A stretch of DNA of 64,000 bases from Streptomyces gobiensis. GTDB lineage: Bacteria; Actinomycetota; Actinomycetes; Streptomycetales; Streptomycetaceae. Below are positions 26,276 through 34,411 of this stretch, piece by piece. The notes below the pieces were generated by a model, which had not been told where the DNA came from, did no database searches, and was given only the letters and a program-made list of their open reading frames with translations. The position numbers were made by a program, and so were the translations under genes. The stretch covers positions 2,772,501 to 2,836,500 of the forward strand of contig NZ_CP086120.1 in NCBI RefSeq assembly GCF_021216675.1. The letters are read 5' to 3'. Position 1 is the stretch's first letter; the number at the start of each line of letters is the position of its first letter.

Positions 26276-27307
26276 TCAGCGATCCACCATGCGGTCGACC
26301 TGAGTCGTCGTATGCCGCAGATGCGCCACCAGCTCCTCGCCCACCTGCGGCTCCGGCGCATCGTCCGGAATGAAGAGGATCGACACCTGCATATGCGGCG
26401 GCTCCGCGAACCACCGCTGCCTCCCGCCCCATACGAACGGCGAGAGGTTCCGGTTCACCGTGGCCAGCCCCGCCCGGGCGACACCCTTCGCCCGCGACGT
26501 CATCCCATGCAACGCCTTCGGAGCCTCCAGGCCCACCCCGTGGGACGTACCGCCCGCCACCACGGCGAGCCAGCCGTCCCCCTGCGCCTTCTGCTGCCGA
26601 TAGCCGAACCGGTCGCCCTTCATCACCCGGGTGACATCCAGCACCGCACCCCGGTACTCCGTCGCCTCATGATCACCCAGCCATAGCTGTGTCCCGATCC
26701 GGGCCCGGAACCGAGTCTGCGGGAACTGCTGCTGCAGCCGGGCGAACTCATCGGCCTTCAGATGGCTGACGAACATCGTCTCCAGCGGCAGCCGCGCGGC
26801 ACGCAACCGATCCATCCAGCCGATGACCTCCTCCACCGCGTCCGAACCATCGGTACGGTCCAGCGGCAGATGGATCGCGAAGCCCTCCAGCCGTACATCG
26901 TCGATGACCGCGTGCAGCTTGCCGAGCTCCTCCTCCGAGACCCCGTGCCGCTTCATGCTGCTCATCACCTCGATGACCACGCGCGCGCCCACCAGCGCGC
27001 CCACCGCGTCCACCGAGGACACCGAGCGAATAGCCCGGTCGGGCAGCGGCACCGGCTCCTCGCCCCGGCGGAAGGGCGTCAGCACCAGCAGATCGCCACT
27101 GAACCAGTCCTTGATCCGAGCTGCTTCGTACGTGGTGCCGACGGCCAGGATGTCCGAGCCGAAGTTCGTGACCTCCTCGGCCAGCCGCTCATGCCCGAAG
27201 CCGTAGCCGTTGCCCTTGCAGACCGGGACGATGCCCGGGAACCGCTGAATCACCGACTGCTGGTGCGCCCGCCAGCGATCGGTGTCGACATAGAGGGAGA
27301 GCGCCAT
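26276..27307 (-). CDS. alanine-racemase-like PLP-barrel protein
   Basis: A 343-residue protein with an N-terminal PLP barrel: SLYVDTDRWRAH, then IVPVCKGNGYGFGHERLAEE, where the Lys corresponds to the PLP lysine of alanine racemase (usually VKADAYGHG), and MFVSHLKADEF and RARIGTQLWLG further on. The C-terminal part (about 245-343) does not show the usual racemase Tyr-containing motifs that I would expect, so true racemase activity is doubtful. It lies 48 bp downstream of femX on the same strand, suggesting a joint role in peptidoglycan bridge formation. Confidence 0.8.
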   Translation of the reverse strand: MALSLYVDTDRWRAHQQSVIQRFPGIVPVCKGNGYGFGHERLAEEVTNFGSDILAVGTTYEAARIKDWFSGDLLVLTPFRRGEEPVPLPDRAIRSVSSVDAVGALVGARVVIEVMSSMKRHGVSEEELGKLHAVIDDVRLEGFAIHLPLDRTDGSDAVEEVIGWMDRLRAARLPLETMFVSHLKADEFARLQQQFPQTRFRARIGTQLWLGDHEATEYRGAVLDVTRVMKGDRFGYRQQKAQGDGWLAVVAGGTSHGVGLEAPKALHGMTSRAKGVARAGLATVNRNLSPFVWGGRQRWFAEPPHMQVSILFIPDDAPEPQVGEELVAHLRHTTTQVDRMVDR

Positions 27308-27355
27308 GGCCGGTAGGAAACCTTTCTCGTGGGTGAGACTCGTGCGTAGGACTCG

Positions 27356-28477
27356 TCAGCGGCGCGACATATAGATGTCGAGCGCCTTGTGCAGCAGCTT
27401 ATTGAGGGGGAAGTCCCACTCACCGATGTACTCGGCAGCTTCACCGCCCGTACCCACCTTGAACTGGATCAGGCCGAAAAGGTGGTCGCTGTCGTCCAGA
27501 GAGTCCGAGATACCCCGCAGGTCGTACACGCTCGCCCCGAGCGCGTAGGCATCCTGCAGCATTCGCCACTGCATGGCGTTGGACGGGCGCACCTCCCGCT
27601 TGTGATTGGCGGAGGCGCCATAGGAGTACCAGACGTGCCCGCCTACGACCAGCATCGTCGCGGCGGCGACCACCTCGCCCTCGTGCTTGGCGAAGTACAG
27701 CCGCATACGGTTGGGGTCCTCGGTATTGAGAGCCGTCCACATGCGCTGGAAGTACGACAGCGGACGCGGCCGGAAACGGTCCCGCTCGGCCGTGATCTCA
27801 TACAGCCGCTGCCACTCCGGCAGATCGTCGTAGCCGCCCTGTACGACCTCGACGCCCGCCTTGTCGGCCTTCTTGATGTTCCGCCGCCACAGCTGGTTGA
27901 AGCTCTTGTGCACCTCATCCAGCGTCCGTCCCGCCAGCGGCACTTGGTAGACATACCGTGGCTGGACATCGCCGAAGCCGGCGCCACCGTCCTCGCCCTG
28001 CTGCCAGCCCATCCGGCGCAGCCGGTCCGAGACCTCAAAGGCACGTGGCTCGATGTGCGTCGCCTCGACATCCCGCAGCCGCTTGACGTCCGGGTCCTGA
28101 ATGCCCTTCTTCACCGCGGCGGCGTTCCAGCGCCGGATCACCACCGGCGGACCCATCTTCACCGAGAAGGCACCCTGCGTCTTCAGATGCGCCAGCATCG
28201 GCTGAAGCCAGTCCTCCAGATTCGGCGCATACCAGTTGATCACCGGGCCCTCGGGCAGATACGCCAGATAGCGCTTGACCTTCGGCAACTGCCGGTAGAG
28301 GACCAGACCCGCACCGACCAGCTCACCGCTCTTCTCGTCGAACCAGCCAAGGTTCTCCGAACGCCACTCGGACTTGACATCCGCCCACGCCGGAACCTGG
28401 CAGTGGCTAGCCGCGGGCAGATTCTGGATATACGCCAGATGCTGCTCGCGGCTGATAGTCCTCAGGGTCAAGCTCAT
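27356..28477 (-). CDS. femX: FemX-type peptidoglycan bridge-forming aminoacyltransferase
   Basis: A 373-residue Fem-family (GNAT-superfamily pair) transferase. Signatures: LPAASHCQVPAWADVKSEW, VGAGLVLYRQLPKVKRYLAYLPEGPVI, SFNQLWRRNIKKADKAGVEV and SYGASANHKREVRPSNAMQW followed by GASVYDLRGISDSLD. Fem enzymes move amino acids from aminoacyl-tRNA to lipid II in the cytoplasm; in S. coelicolor FemX adds the glycine bridge. The ATG follows GGAGGAG. Together with the downstream alanine-racemase-like gene it forms a wall-synthesis pair. Confidence 0.92.
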   Translation of the reverse strand: MSLTLRTISREQHLAYIQNLPAASHCQVPAWADVKSEWRSENLGWFDEKSGELVGAGLVLYRQLPKVKRYLAYLPEGPVINWYAPNLEDWLQPMLAHLKTQGAFSVKMGPPVVIRRWNAAAVKKGIQDPDVKRLRDVEATHIEPRAFEVSDRLRRMGWQQGEDGGAGFGDVQPRYVYQVPLAGRTLDEVHKSFNQLWRRNIKKADKAGVEVVQGGYDDLPEWQRLYEITAERDRFRPRPLSYFQRMWTALNTEDPNRMRLYFAKHEGEVVAAATMLVVGGHVWYSYGASANHKREVRPSNAMQWRMLQDAYALGASVYDLRGISDSLDDSDHLFGLIQFKVGTGGEAAEYIGEWDFPLNKLLHKALDIYMSRR

Positions 28478-28604
28478 GCGGGGCGCTCCTCCGGCGTACT
28501 TCGCTGGGTCTGCCGCGAAGCCTACTGCGCACAGAGGCGGCCCCGTATGGCCATACCTGTCCTGCCGTCCTGCTGTCCCTGTCTCCTCCGCCCCCGCCGT
28601 GTCG

Positions 28605-28931
28605 TTAGCCGATGACTCCACCGAAGAGACCGCCATGGGCCATACCGAGGTAGAGGCCCACAGCCGAGGCACCCAGCCCGATGATCAGCAGGAACCGCTC
28701 CCCGGTCGTCGCGGAGATCATCTGGCCCCACATCCCCGTGACGATCCCGGCCAGACCGGCCCAGGAAGCGATCAAGTGCAGACCGGGGAAGAAGGAGGTG
28801 ACGAAGGCGACCGCACCAAGGAGCACCGTCGCCGCCACAAAGGTGTTCTCGACCGGATGCGCCTTGCCGTCGCTGTTGAGGACTGAGGTGACATGGGAGA
28901 GAAGACTGCGCTGACGTACTGCCTGTGCCAT
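28605..28931 (-). CDS. small multi-pass membrane protein of unknown function
   Basis: A 108-residue protein: a short basic start ([20 protein letters not shown]), then three hydrophobic helices ([64 protein letters not shown]). It has a textbook ribosome-binding site, AGGAGGTG. I recognise it only as a streptomycete conserved membrane protein. It precedes femX on the same strand with a 127-bp gap and is divergent from the rpsF operon. Confidence 0.75.
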   Translation of the reverse strand: MAQAVRQRSLLSHVTSVLNSDGKAHPVENTFVAATVLLGAVAFVTSFFPGLHLIASWAGLAGIVTGMWGQMISATTGERFLLIIGLGASAVGLYLGMAHGGLFGGVIG

Positions 28932-28976
28932 GGGGCACCTCCTGCCGGAAAGCGGCGCGTACCGTAGCGCCGCTCG

Positions 28977-29034
28977 CCCCGCAATCTGGATACGTCCCCC
29001 CACCGAAGGGAGGGGACGTATCCAGATTGCGGGG
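28977..29034. other. 23-bp perfect-stem hairpin between divergent genes
   Basis: CCCCGCAATCTGGATACGTC plus CCC pairs without a mismatch with its complement across a 12-nt loop. Unlike the other hairpins here it lies upstream of both flanking genes (46 bp before the small membrane protein start and 187 bp before rpsF), so it cannot simply be their terminator. It may be a 5'-leader structure of the rpsF operon, an operator, or an insulator. Confidence 0.8.
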
Positions 29035-29220
29035 TGCACGGGCCGGATTTCAACCGGTGGCACGAGTGCGGGTACTCTGTACGGTCTGCACCGGTGTCTG
29101 TCCTGCTCACCATCGGTCAACCGCCGATTGTCAGTGGCGGCCGATACCGTTGCTTACGCATCACGACCCTCCTGCCACGGAACGACCGTGGCCGCTGAGT
29201 CCAGAGGAGGTGGGTTCTAC

Positions 29221-29511
29221 ATGCGTCACTACGAGGTGATGGTCATCCTCGACCCCGATCTCGAGGAGCGCGCTGTTTCGCCGCTGATCGAGAACTTCCT
29301 TTCCGTTGTCCGTGAGGGCAAGGGGAAGGTCGAAAAGGTCGACACCTGGGGCCGTCGTCGTCTCTCCTACGAGATCAACAAGAAGCCCGAGGGCATCTAC
29401 TCGGTCATCGACCTGCAGGCCGAGCCTGCGGTCGTCAAGGAGCTCGACCGCCAGATGAACCTGAACGAGTCGGTCCTCCGGACCAAGGTCCTCCGTCCCT
29501 CGATTCACTGA
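29221..29511 (+). CDS. rpsF: 30S ribosomal protein S6
   Basis: A 96-residue S6 protein: [19 protein letters not shown], then [14 protein letters not shown] and [36 protein letters not shown], the entire family pattern. It binds the central domain of 16S rRNA together with S18. Strong GAGGAGGTGGG ribosome-binding site. First gene of rpsF-ssb-rpsR-rplI; a long hairpin lies in its upstream region. Confidence 0.98.
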   Translation: MRHYEVMVILDPDLEERAVSPLIENFLSVVREGKGKVEKVDTWGRRRLSYEINKKPEGIYSVIDLQAEPAVVKELDRQMNLNESVLRTKVLRPSIH

Positions 29512-29619
29512 GCCTCCCGGCTCAGCGGATCAAAGGATCTGAGTAGCAGCACCACGCCAGCACCACGCCAGCGCTACGCAGCACAAGCAGCCAGCAGCAC
29601 CCCGCCGAGAGGTTCCCCC

Positions 29620-30204
29620 ATGGCAGGCGAGACCGTCATCACGGTCGTCGGCAATCTGGTCGACGACCCCGAGCTGCGCTTCACCCCCTCCGGTGCGGCG
29701 GTCGCGAAGTTCCGTGTCGCGTCCACTCCCCGCACCTTCGACCGGCAGACCAATGAGTGGAAGGACGGCGACAGCCTGTTCCTGACCTGCTCGGTCTGGC
29801 GGCAGGCGGCGGAGAACGTCGCCGAGTCCCTCACCCGGGGGACGCGCGTCATCGTGCAGGGCCGCCTCAAGCAGCGGTCGTACGAAGACCGCGAGGGCAT
29901 CAAGCGCACGGTCTACGAGCTGGACGTCGACGAGGTCGGCGCCAGCCTGCGCAACGCCACCGCGAAGGTCACCAAGACCACCGGTCGCGGTGGTCAGGGC
30001 GGTGGCTTCGGCGGCGGTGGCGGCCAAGGCGGCGGCTGGGGCGGCGGCTCCGGCGGCCAGCAGGGCGGCGGCGCCCCCGCGGGCGACCCGTGGGCGACCG
30101 GCGCTCCGGCCGGTGGCGGCGGACAGCAGGGCGGCGGCGGTGGCGGCTGGGGCGGAAGCTCCGGCGGCTCCGGCGGCGGCTACTCGGACGAGCCGCCCTT
30201 CTGA
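29620..30204 (+). CDS. ssb: single-stranded DNA-binding protein
   Basis: A 194-residue SSB. The OB-fold covers residues 1-115 ([69 protein letters not shown]). A long glycine-rich linker leads to the acidic tip DEPPF that docks replication and repair partners. Lies between rpsF and rpsR as in most actinobacteria and protects single-stranded DNA during replication. Confidence 0.98.
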   Translation: MAGETVITVVGNLVDDPELRFTPSGAAVAKFRVASTPRTFDRQTNEWKDGDSLFLTCSVWRQAAENVAESLTRGTRVIVQGRLKQRSYEDREGIKRTVYELDVDEVGASLRNATAKVTKTTGRGGQGGGFGGGGGQGGGWGGGSGGQQGGGAPAGDPWATGAPAGGGGQQGGGGGGWGGSSGGSGGGYSDEPPF

Positions 30205-30250
30205 GGGCGTAGCTCAGCTACACACTTCTTGAAATCACTGGAGAGAGACA

Positions 30251-30487
30251 ATGGCGAAGCCGCCTGCTCGCAAGCCTAAGAAGAAGGTTTGCGTGTTCTG
30301 CAAGGAGAAGATCTCCTACGTCGACTACAAGGACACGAACCTGCTGCGGAAGTTCATTTCCGACCGCGGCAAGATCCGTGCCCGCCGGGTCACCGGCAAC
30401 TGCACCCAGCACCAGCGTGACGTCGCCACGGCCGTGAAGAACAGCCGTGAGATGGCGCTGCTGCCCTACACCTCGACCGCTCGATAA
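30251..30487 (+). CDS. rpsR: 30S ribosomal protein S18
   Basis: A 78-residue S18: basic start [32 protein letters not shown] in two blocks and [33 protein letters not shown]. It keeps two cysteines (C-x2-C) near residue 15 plus a third at residue 54, hinting at the zinc-binding C+ paralogue type. GGAGAGAG precedes the ATG. Third gene of the rpsF operon. Confidence 0.97.
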   Translation: MAKPPARKPKKKVCVFCKEKISYVDYKDTNLLRKFISDRGKIRARRVTGNCTQHQRDVATAVKNSREMALLPYTSTAR

Positions 30488-30505
30488 GGGAAGGGTGACC
30501 GACTG

Positions 30506-30952
30506 ATGAAGATCATCCTGACCAACGAGGTCTCCGGCCTCGGTATCGCCGGCGATGTCGTCGAGGTGAAGGACGGGTACGCCCGTAACTACCTGCTGCC
30601 CCGCGGTTTCGCGATCCGCTGGACCAAGGGCGGCGAGAAGGACGTCGAGCAGATCCGTCGCGCTCGTAAGATCCGCGAGATCGCCACGATCGAGCAGGCC
30701 AATGACGTCAAGGGCCAGCTGGAGGGCGTCAAGGTACGCCTGAAGGTCCGCGCTGGTGAGGGCGGCCGTCTCTTCGGCTCCGTCACCCCCGCCGACATCG
30801 CCACCGCGGTGAAGTCGGCCGGCGGCCCGGACGTCGACAAGCGCCGCATCGAGCTGGGCTCCCCGATCAAGACTCTCGGCTCCCACGAGGTCTCGGTCCG
30901 CCTGCACACCGATGTTGTCGCGAAGGTCGGCATCGAGGTGCAGCCCGCGTAA
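30506..30952 (+). CDS. rplI: 50S ribosomal protein L9
   Basis: A 148-residue L9. N-domain signature [35 protein letters not shown] is complete, followed by the long connecting helix and the C-domain ([40 protein letters not shown]). Last gene of the operon, 18 bp after rpsR, and closed by a very strong terminator. Confidence 0.98.
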   Translation: MKIILTNEVSGLGIAGDVVEVKDGYARNYLLPRGFAIRWTKGGEKDVEQIRRARKIREIATIEQANDVKGQLEGVKVRLKVRAGEGGRLFGSVTPADIATAVKSAGGPDVDKRRIELGSPIKTLGSHEVSVRLHTDVVAKVGIEVQPA

Positions 30953-30962
30953 CACCTGCAGT

Positions 30963-31002
30963 TGAAGGGCCGTAACCCCGCCTGCGGGGTTACGGCCCTT
31001 CA
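30963..31002 (+). terminator. terminator of the rpsF-ssb-rpsR-rplI operon
   Basis: An 18-bp perfect stem (TGAAGGGCCGTAACCCCG and complement) with the tetraloop CCTG begins 10 bp after the rplI stop. It lies before the convergent MATE gene and could serve both directions. Confidence 0.93.
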
Positions 31003-31045
31003 GCATGAGCAAGCGAGGAGAGCTGGCGCGGTCAGGCCTGCATGG

Positions 31046-32404
31046 TCAGGCACGCACCGCGCCGGTGACGATCCAGCGGCCCGAACGGGCCCGTAGCCAC
31101 AGCGTGACCAGCCGGACGCTCATCATCAGCCCCGCTATCGTCCCCCACAGCGCTGTCAGCCCGCCGCCAAGGCTGGGCACCAGCAGCGCCACCGGGGCGA
31201 AGACGGCCAGTACGACAAGCATCGCGTAGGCGAGATACGGACCGTCCCCGGCCCCCATCAGCACTCCGTCCAGGACGAAGACCACCCCGGCGATCGGCTG
31301 GGTGACCGCGACCACCAGCAGCGCGGGCAGCAGCCGGTCATGAACGGCCGTGTCGCTGGTGAACAACGGCAGAATGAGCGGGCGGGCCGCGACCACCAGC
31401 ACGCCCAGCACCACCCCCGAGACAATCCCCCACTGCATCATGCGTCGGCACGCGGCCCGCGCGCCCGCCTCATCAGCGGCCCCCAGATAGCGGCCGATGA
31501 TCGCCTGCCCGGCGATCGCGATGGCGTCGAGCGCGAAGGCCAGCAGCGACCAGAGAGTCAGCGTGATCTGGTGCGCGGCGATCTCCGCATCGCCGAGGCG
31601 GGCTGCGACCGCCGTCGCGATCAGCAGCACGGCGCGCAGTGAGAGCGTACGGATCAGCAGCGGCGTTCCGGCCTGTGCGCAGGCCCGGATGCCAGCCGCG
31701 TCCGGCCGCAGCGACGCACCGTGCTTTCCGGCGCCCCGCACGACCACCACCAGATACACGGCGGCCATGGCGAACTGGGCAAGCACCGTGCCCCAGGCGG
31801 AGCCCGCGATGCCGAGCCCGGCACCGTAGACGAGCGCGAAGTTCAGCAGCGCGTTGGCGGTGAAGCCGCCGATGGCGACATAGAGCGGCGTCCTGGTGTT
31901 CTGCAGCCCTCGCAGCACCCCGGTGGAGGCCAGGACTATCAGCATCGCGGGGATGCCGAGGGCGCTGATCCGCAGATACGTCACCGCGTAGGGCGCGGCG
32001 GTCTCAGAGGCCCCGAAGGCGCCGATGAGCGCGGGAGCGGTCGGCAGCACCACGGCGACCACGGCGAGGCCCAGCAGCAGCGCCAGCCAGATACCGTCCA
32101 TGCCCTGGCGGATCGCGGCCGGGAGATCCCCGGCACCCACCCGGCGGGCCACGGCCGCGGTGGTGGCATAGGCGAGGAAGACGAAGACGTTGACGCCGGT
32201 GGTGAGCAGCGCCGCGGCGACGCCGAGCCCGGCGAGCTGCGGGGTGCCGAGGTGTCCGACGATCGCGCTGTCGGCCATGACGAACAGCGGCTCCGCGACC
32301 AGGGCGCCGAAGGCGGGCAGGGCGAGCGCGATGATCTCGCGGTCGTGCTTGCGCACGGTGGCGCGCACGCTGGCACGGTCCGTGGTCCCGGGTGCTGATG
32401 TCAT
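31046..32404 (-). CDS. MATE-family multidrug/cation exporter
   Basis: A 452-residue protein with about twelve membrane helices in two similar halves. MATE signatures: IIALALPAFGALVAEPLFVMADSAIVGHLG near the N-terminus, LAGLGVAAALLTTGVNVFVFLAYATTAAVARRVGAGD, and the second-half IALAGQAIIGRYLGA-like block. Such proteins export cationic drugs or metabolites using sodium or proton gradients. An ATG at 32404 is used; a TTG four codons upstream is possible. No clear ribosome-binding site. Convergent with rplI. Confidence 0.9.
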   Translation of the reverse strand: MTSAPGTTDRASVRATVRKHDREIIALALPAFGALVAEPLFVMADSAIVGHLGTPQLAGLGVAAALLTTGVNVFVFLAYATTAAVARRVGAGDLPAAIRQGMDGIWLALLLGLAVVAVVLPTAPALIGAFGASETAAPYAVTYLRISALGIPAMLIVLASTGVLRGLQNTRTPLYVAIGGFTANALLNFALVYGAGLGIAGSAWGTVLAQFAMAAVYLVVVVRGAGKHGASLRPDAAGIRACAQAGTPLLIRTLSLRAVLLIATAVAARLGDAEIAAHQITLTLWSLLAFALDAIAIAGQAIIGRYLGAADEAGARAACRRMMQWGIVSGVVLGVLVVAARPLILPLFTSDTAVHDRLLPALLVVAVTQPIAGVVFVLDGVLMGAGDGPYLAYAMLVVLAVFAPVALLVPSLGGGLTALWGTIAGLMMSVRLVTLWLRARSGRWIVTGAVRA

Positions 32405-32852
32405 AGTCCGATCCAAACATCCACAAGTAATAAGCGCAAGAGGCTATTGGGTATTACAGGAAGCGGTGAGCGGCAAGCTTGTCCGGGCCATTCGGCGCGA
32501 TTTCGCCAAGAGCCCCGAAGTTTTTCTCCTACACAGCCCGTGGATGGAGAACCCGCAGGTCAGAGCAGCTCTCACAGCTCCACCCCCAGCTTCTCCACAG
32601 CGCTGTCCCCCGGCTCGTACACAGGAACCCCTGACTTCTCCACAGGATGCGTGGCATCACCCACAGGGGCCTGTGGATAACTGAATTGGCCTATGCCCCT
32701 CCCCGCCTTACCGTTGTCCGGCGCCTGCTCTCCGTTCCCCTCTTCTTCGCCCCGGACTCGACGCGCCGTAACCGGAGCTGGGCGTCCACATTGTCAGAGC
32801 GGTGCCGTAGGAAAGAGGGGCACTGCGGCACGGTACGGGAGGAGGTGGCGGG
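32405..32852. other. dnaB upstream region with DnaA-box-like cluster
   Basis: About 450 bases between the MATE start and dnaB. The central part repeats Ser/Thr-like CCACAG words, including TTCTCCACA twice (32591 and 32636) and TGTGGATAA (complement of TTATCCACA) at 32672. The same TTCTCCACA variant occurs in oriC at 58136. No gene is credible here; short ORFs lack ribosome-binding sites. A strong GGGAGGAGG precedes the dnaB GTG. Confidence 0.55.
32591..32680. promoter_or_regulatory. cluster of three DnaA-box-like sites upstream of dnaB
   Basis: TTCTCCACA (32591-32599), TTCTCCACA (32636-32644) and TGTGGATAA (32672-32680) lie within 90 bp, about 170-260 bp before the dnaB start. They could allow DnaA to control dnaB. 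Two boxes deviate from the TTGTCCACA consensus at one position. Confidence 0.45.
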
Positions 32853-34337
32853 GTGACTCAGCCCGAGCATCTGGAGGACCCCTGGGCGGCGGAAGCCGCC
32901 GGGCCGGGCGACCGGCTGCCGGTATCCCGCCAGCGCCGCGGCAGCGCCGTCAACGGCGAGCAGCACGACCGGGGGCCGGGCCCGGAGTCCGGGGGAGGGT
33001 TCTCCGGTAACGCCTTCGAGAGAGTCCCACCGCAGGATCTGGACGCCGAACAGTCCGTGCTCGGCGGCATGCTGCTGTCCAAGGACGCCATCGCGGATGT
33101 CGTTGAGGTCCTGCAGGGCCAGGACTTCTACCGTCCGGCACACGAGACGGTCTACCAGGCGATCCTGGACCTCTACGCCAAGGGCGAGCCCGCTGACCCC
33201 ATCACCGTCGCCGCTGAGCTCACCAAGCGCGGCGAGATCGCCAAGGTCGGCGGCAATGGCTATCTGCACTCCCTGGTCCGGACGGTCCCCACCGCGGCCA
33301 ACGCCGAGTACTACGCGGAGATCGTCCATGAGAGGGCGGTGCTGCGCAGACTGGTGGAGGCGGGCACCCGTATCACGCAGATGGGATATGCGGCGGACGG
33401 CGATGTCGACGAGATCGTCAACTCCGCCCAGGCCGAGATCTACGCGGTCACCGAGCAGCGCACCTCGGAGGACTATCTCCCGCTCGGCGACATCATGGAG
33501 GGCGCCCTCGACGAGATTGAGGCGATCGGCTCCCGTAGCGGCCAGATGTCCGGCGTCCCCACGGGCTTCACGGATCTGGACTCCCTGACCAACGGGCTGC
33601 ACCCCGGCCAGATGATCGTCATCGCGGCGCGGCCCGCGATGGGTAAGAGCACGCTGGCCCTGGACTTTGCCCGGGCCTGCTCCATCAGGCACAACATGCC
33701 CAGCGTGATTTTCTCGCTGGAGATGGGGCGGAATGAGATCGCCATGCGGCTTCTCTCCGCCGAGGCCCGGGTGGCGCTGCACCATATGCGGTCCGGCAGC
33801 ATGACGGACGAAGACTGGAACCGGCTTGCCCGCCAGATGCCGGAGGTGACCGGGGCACCGCTCTTCATCGATGACTCCCCAAATCTTTCGATGATGGAGA
33901 TCCGTGCCAAGTGCCGACGGCTGAAGCAGCGCAATGACCTCCAGCTGATCGTCATCGACTATCTCCAGCTGATGCAGACCGGCGGCTCGCGCCGCCCCGA
34001 GTCGCGTCAGCAGGAGGTCTCGGAGATGTCCCGTAACCTCAAGCTGCTCGCCAAGGAGCTTGAGGTCCCGGTGATCGCGCTGTCACAGCTCAACCGTGGC
34101 CCGGAGCAGCGCACGGACAAGAAGCCGATGGTCTCGGACCTCCGTGAGTCGGGATCGATCGAGCAGGATGCCGACATGGTCATCCTGCTGCACCGGGAGG
34201 ACGCCTATGAGAAGGAATCTCCGCGCGCGGGCGAGGCAGACCTGATCGTGGCGAAGCACCGTAATGGCCCGACAGCGACGATCACGGTCGCCTTCCAGGG
34301 TCACTACTCCCGTTTTGTGGACATGGCCCAGACCTGA
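32853..34337 (+). CDS. dnaB: replicative DNA helicase DnaB
   Basis: A 494-residue hexameric helicase without an intein. After a 55-residue Gly-rich start comes the N-domain (PPQDLDAEQSVLGGMLLSKDAI), the linker helix, then the RecA-like motor with Walker A AARPAMGKSTLALDFA, Walker B LQLIVIDYLQLM and the SQLNRGPEQR and SGSIEQDADMVILLHR motifs. GTG start with GGGAGGAGG upstream. It unwinds DNA ahead of the fork; DnaA-box-like sites upstream suggest coordination with initiation. Confidence 0.98.
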   Translation: MTQPEHLEDPWAAEAAGPGDRLPVSRQRRGSAVNGEQHDRGPGPESGGGFSGNAFERVPPQDLDAEQSVLGGMLLSKDAIADVVEVLQGQDFYRPAHETVYQAILDLYAKGEPADPITVAAELTKRGEIAKVGGNGYLHSLVRTVPTAANAEYYAEIVHERAVLRRLVEAGTRITQMGYAADGDVDEIVNSAQAEIYAVTEQRTSEDYLPLGDIMEGALDEIEAIGSRSGQMSGVPTGFTDLDSLTNGLHPGQMIVIAARPAMGKSTLALDFARACSIRHNMPSVIFSLEMGRNEIAMRLLSAEARVALHHMRSGSMTDEDWNRLARQMPEVTGAPLFIDDSPNLSMMEIRAKCRRLKQRNDLQLIVIDYLQLMQTGGSRRPESRQQEVSEMSRNLKLLAKELEVPVIALSQLNRGPEQRTDKKPMVSDLRESGSIEQDADMVILLHREDAYEKESPRAGEADLIVAKHRNGPTATITVAFQGHYSRFVDMAQT

Positions 34338-34411
34338 CATGGCCCGACCTGACATGGGCCAGACCTGATGAGCGAGCCGCGAGGCCGTGTCCTTGAGGCA
34401 GGATGTGTCCC

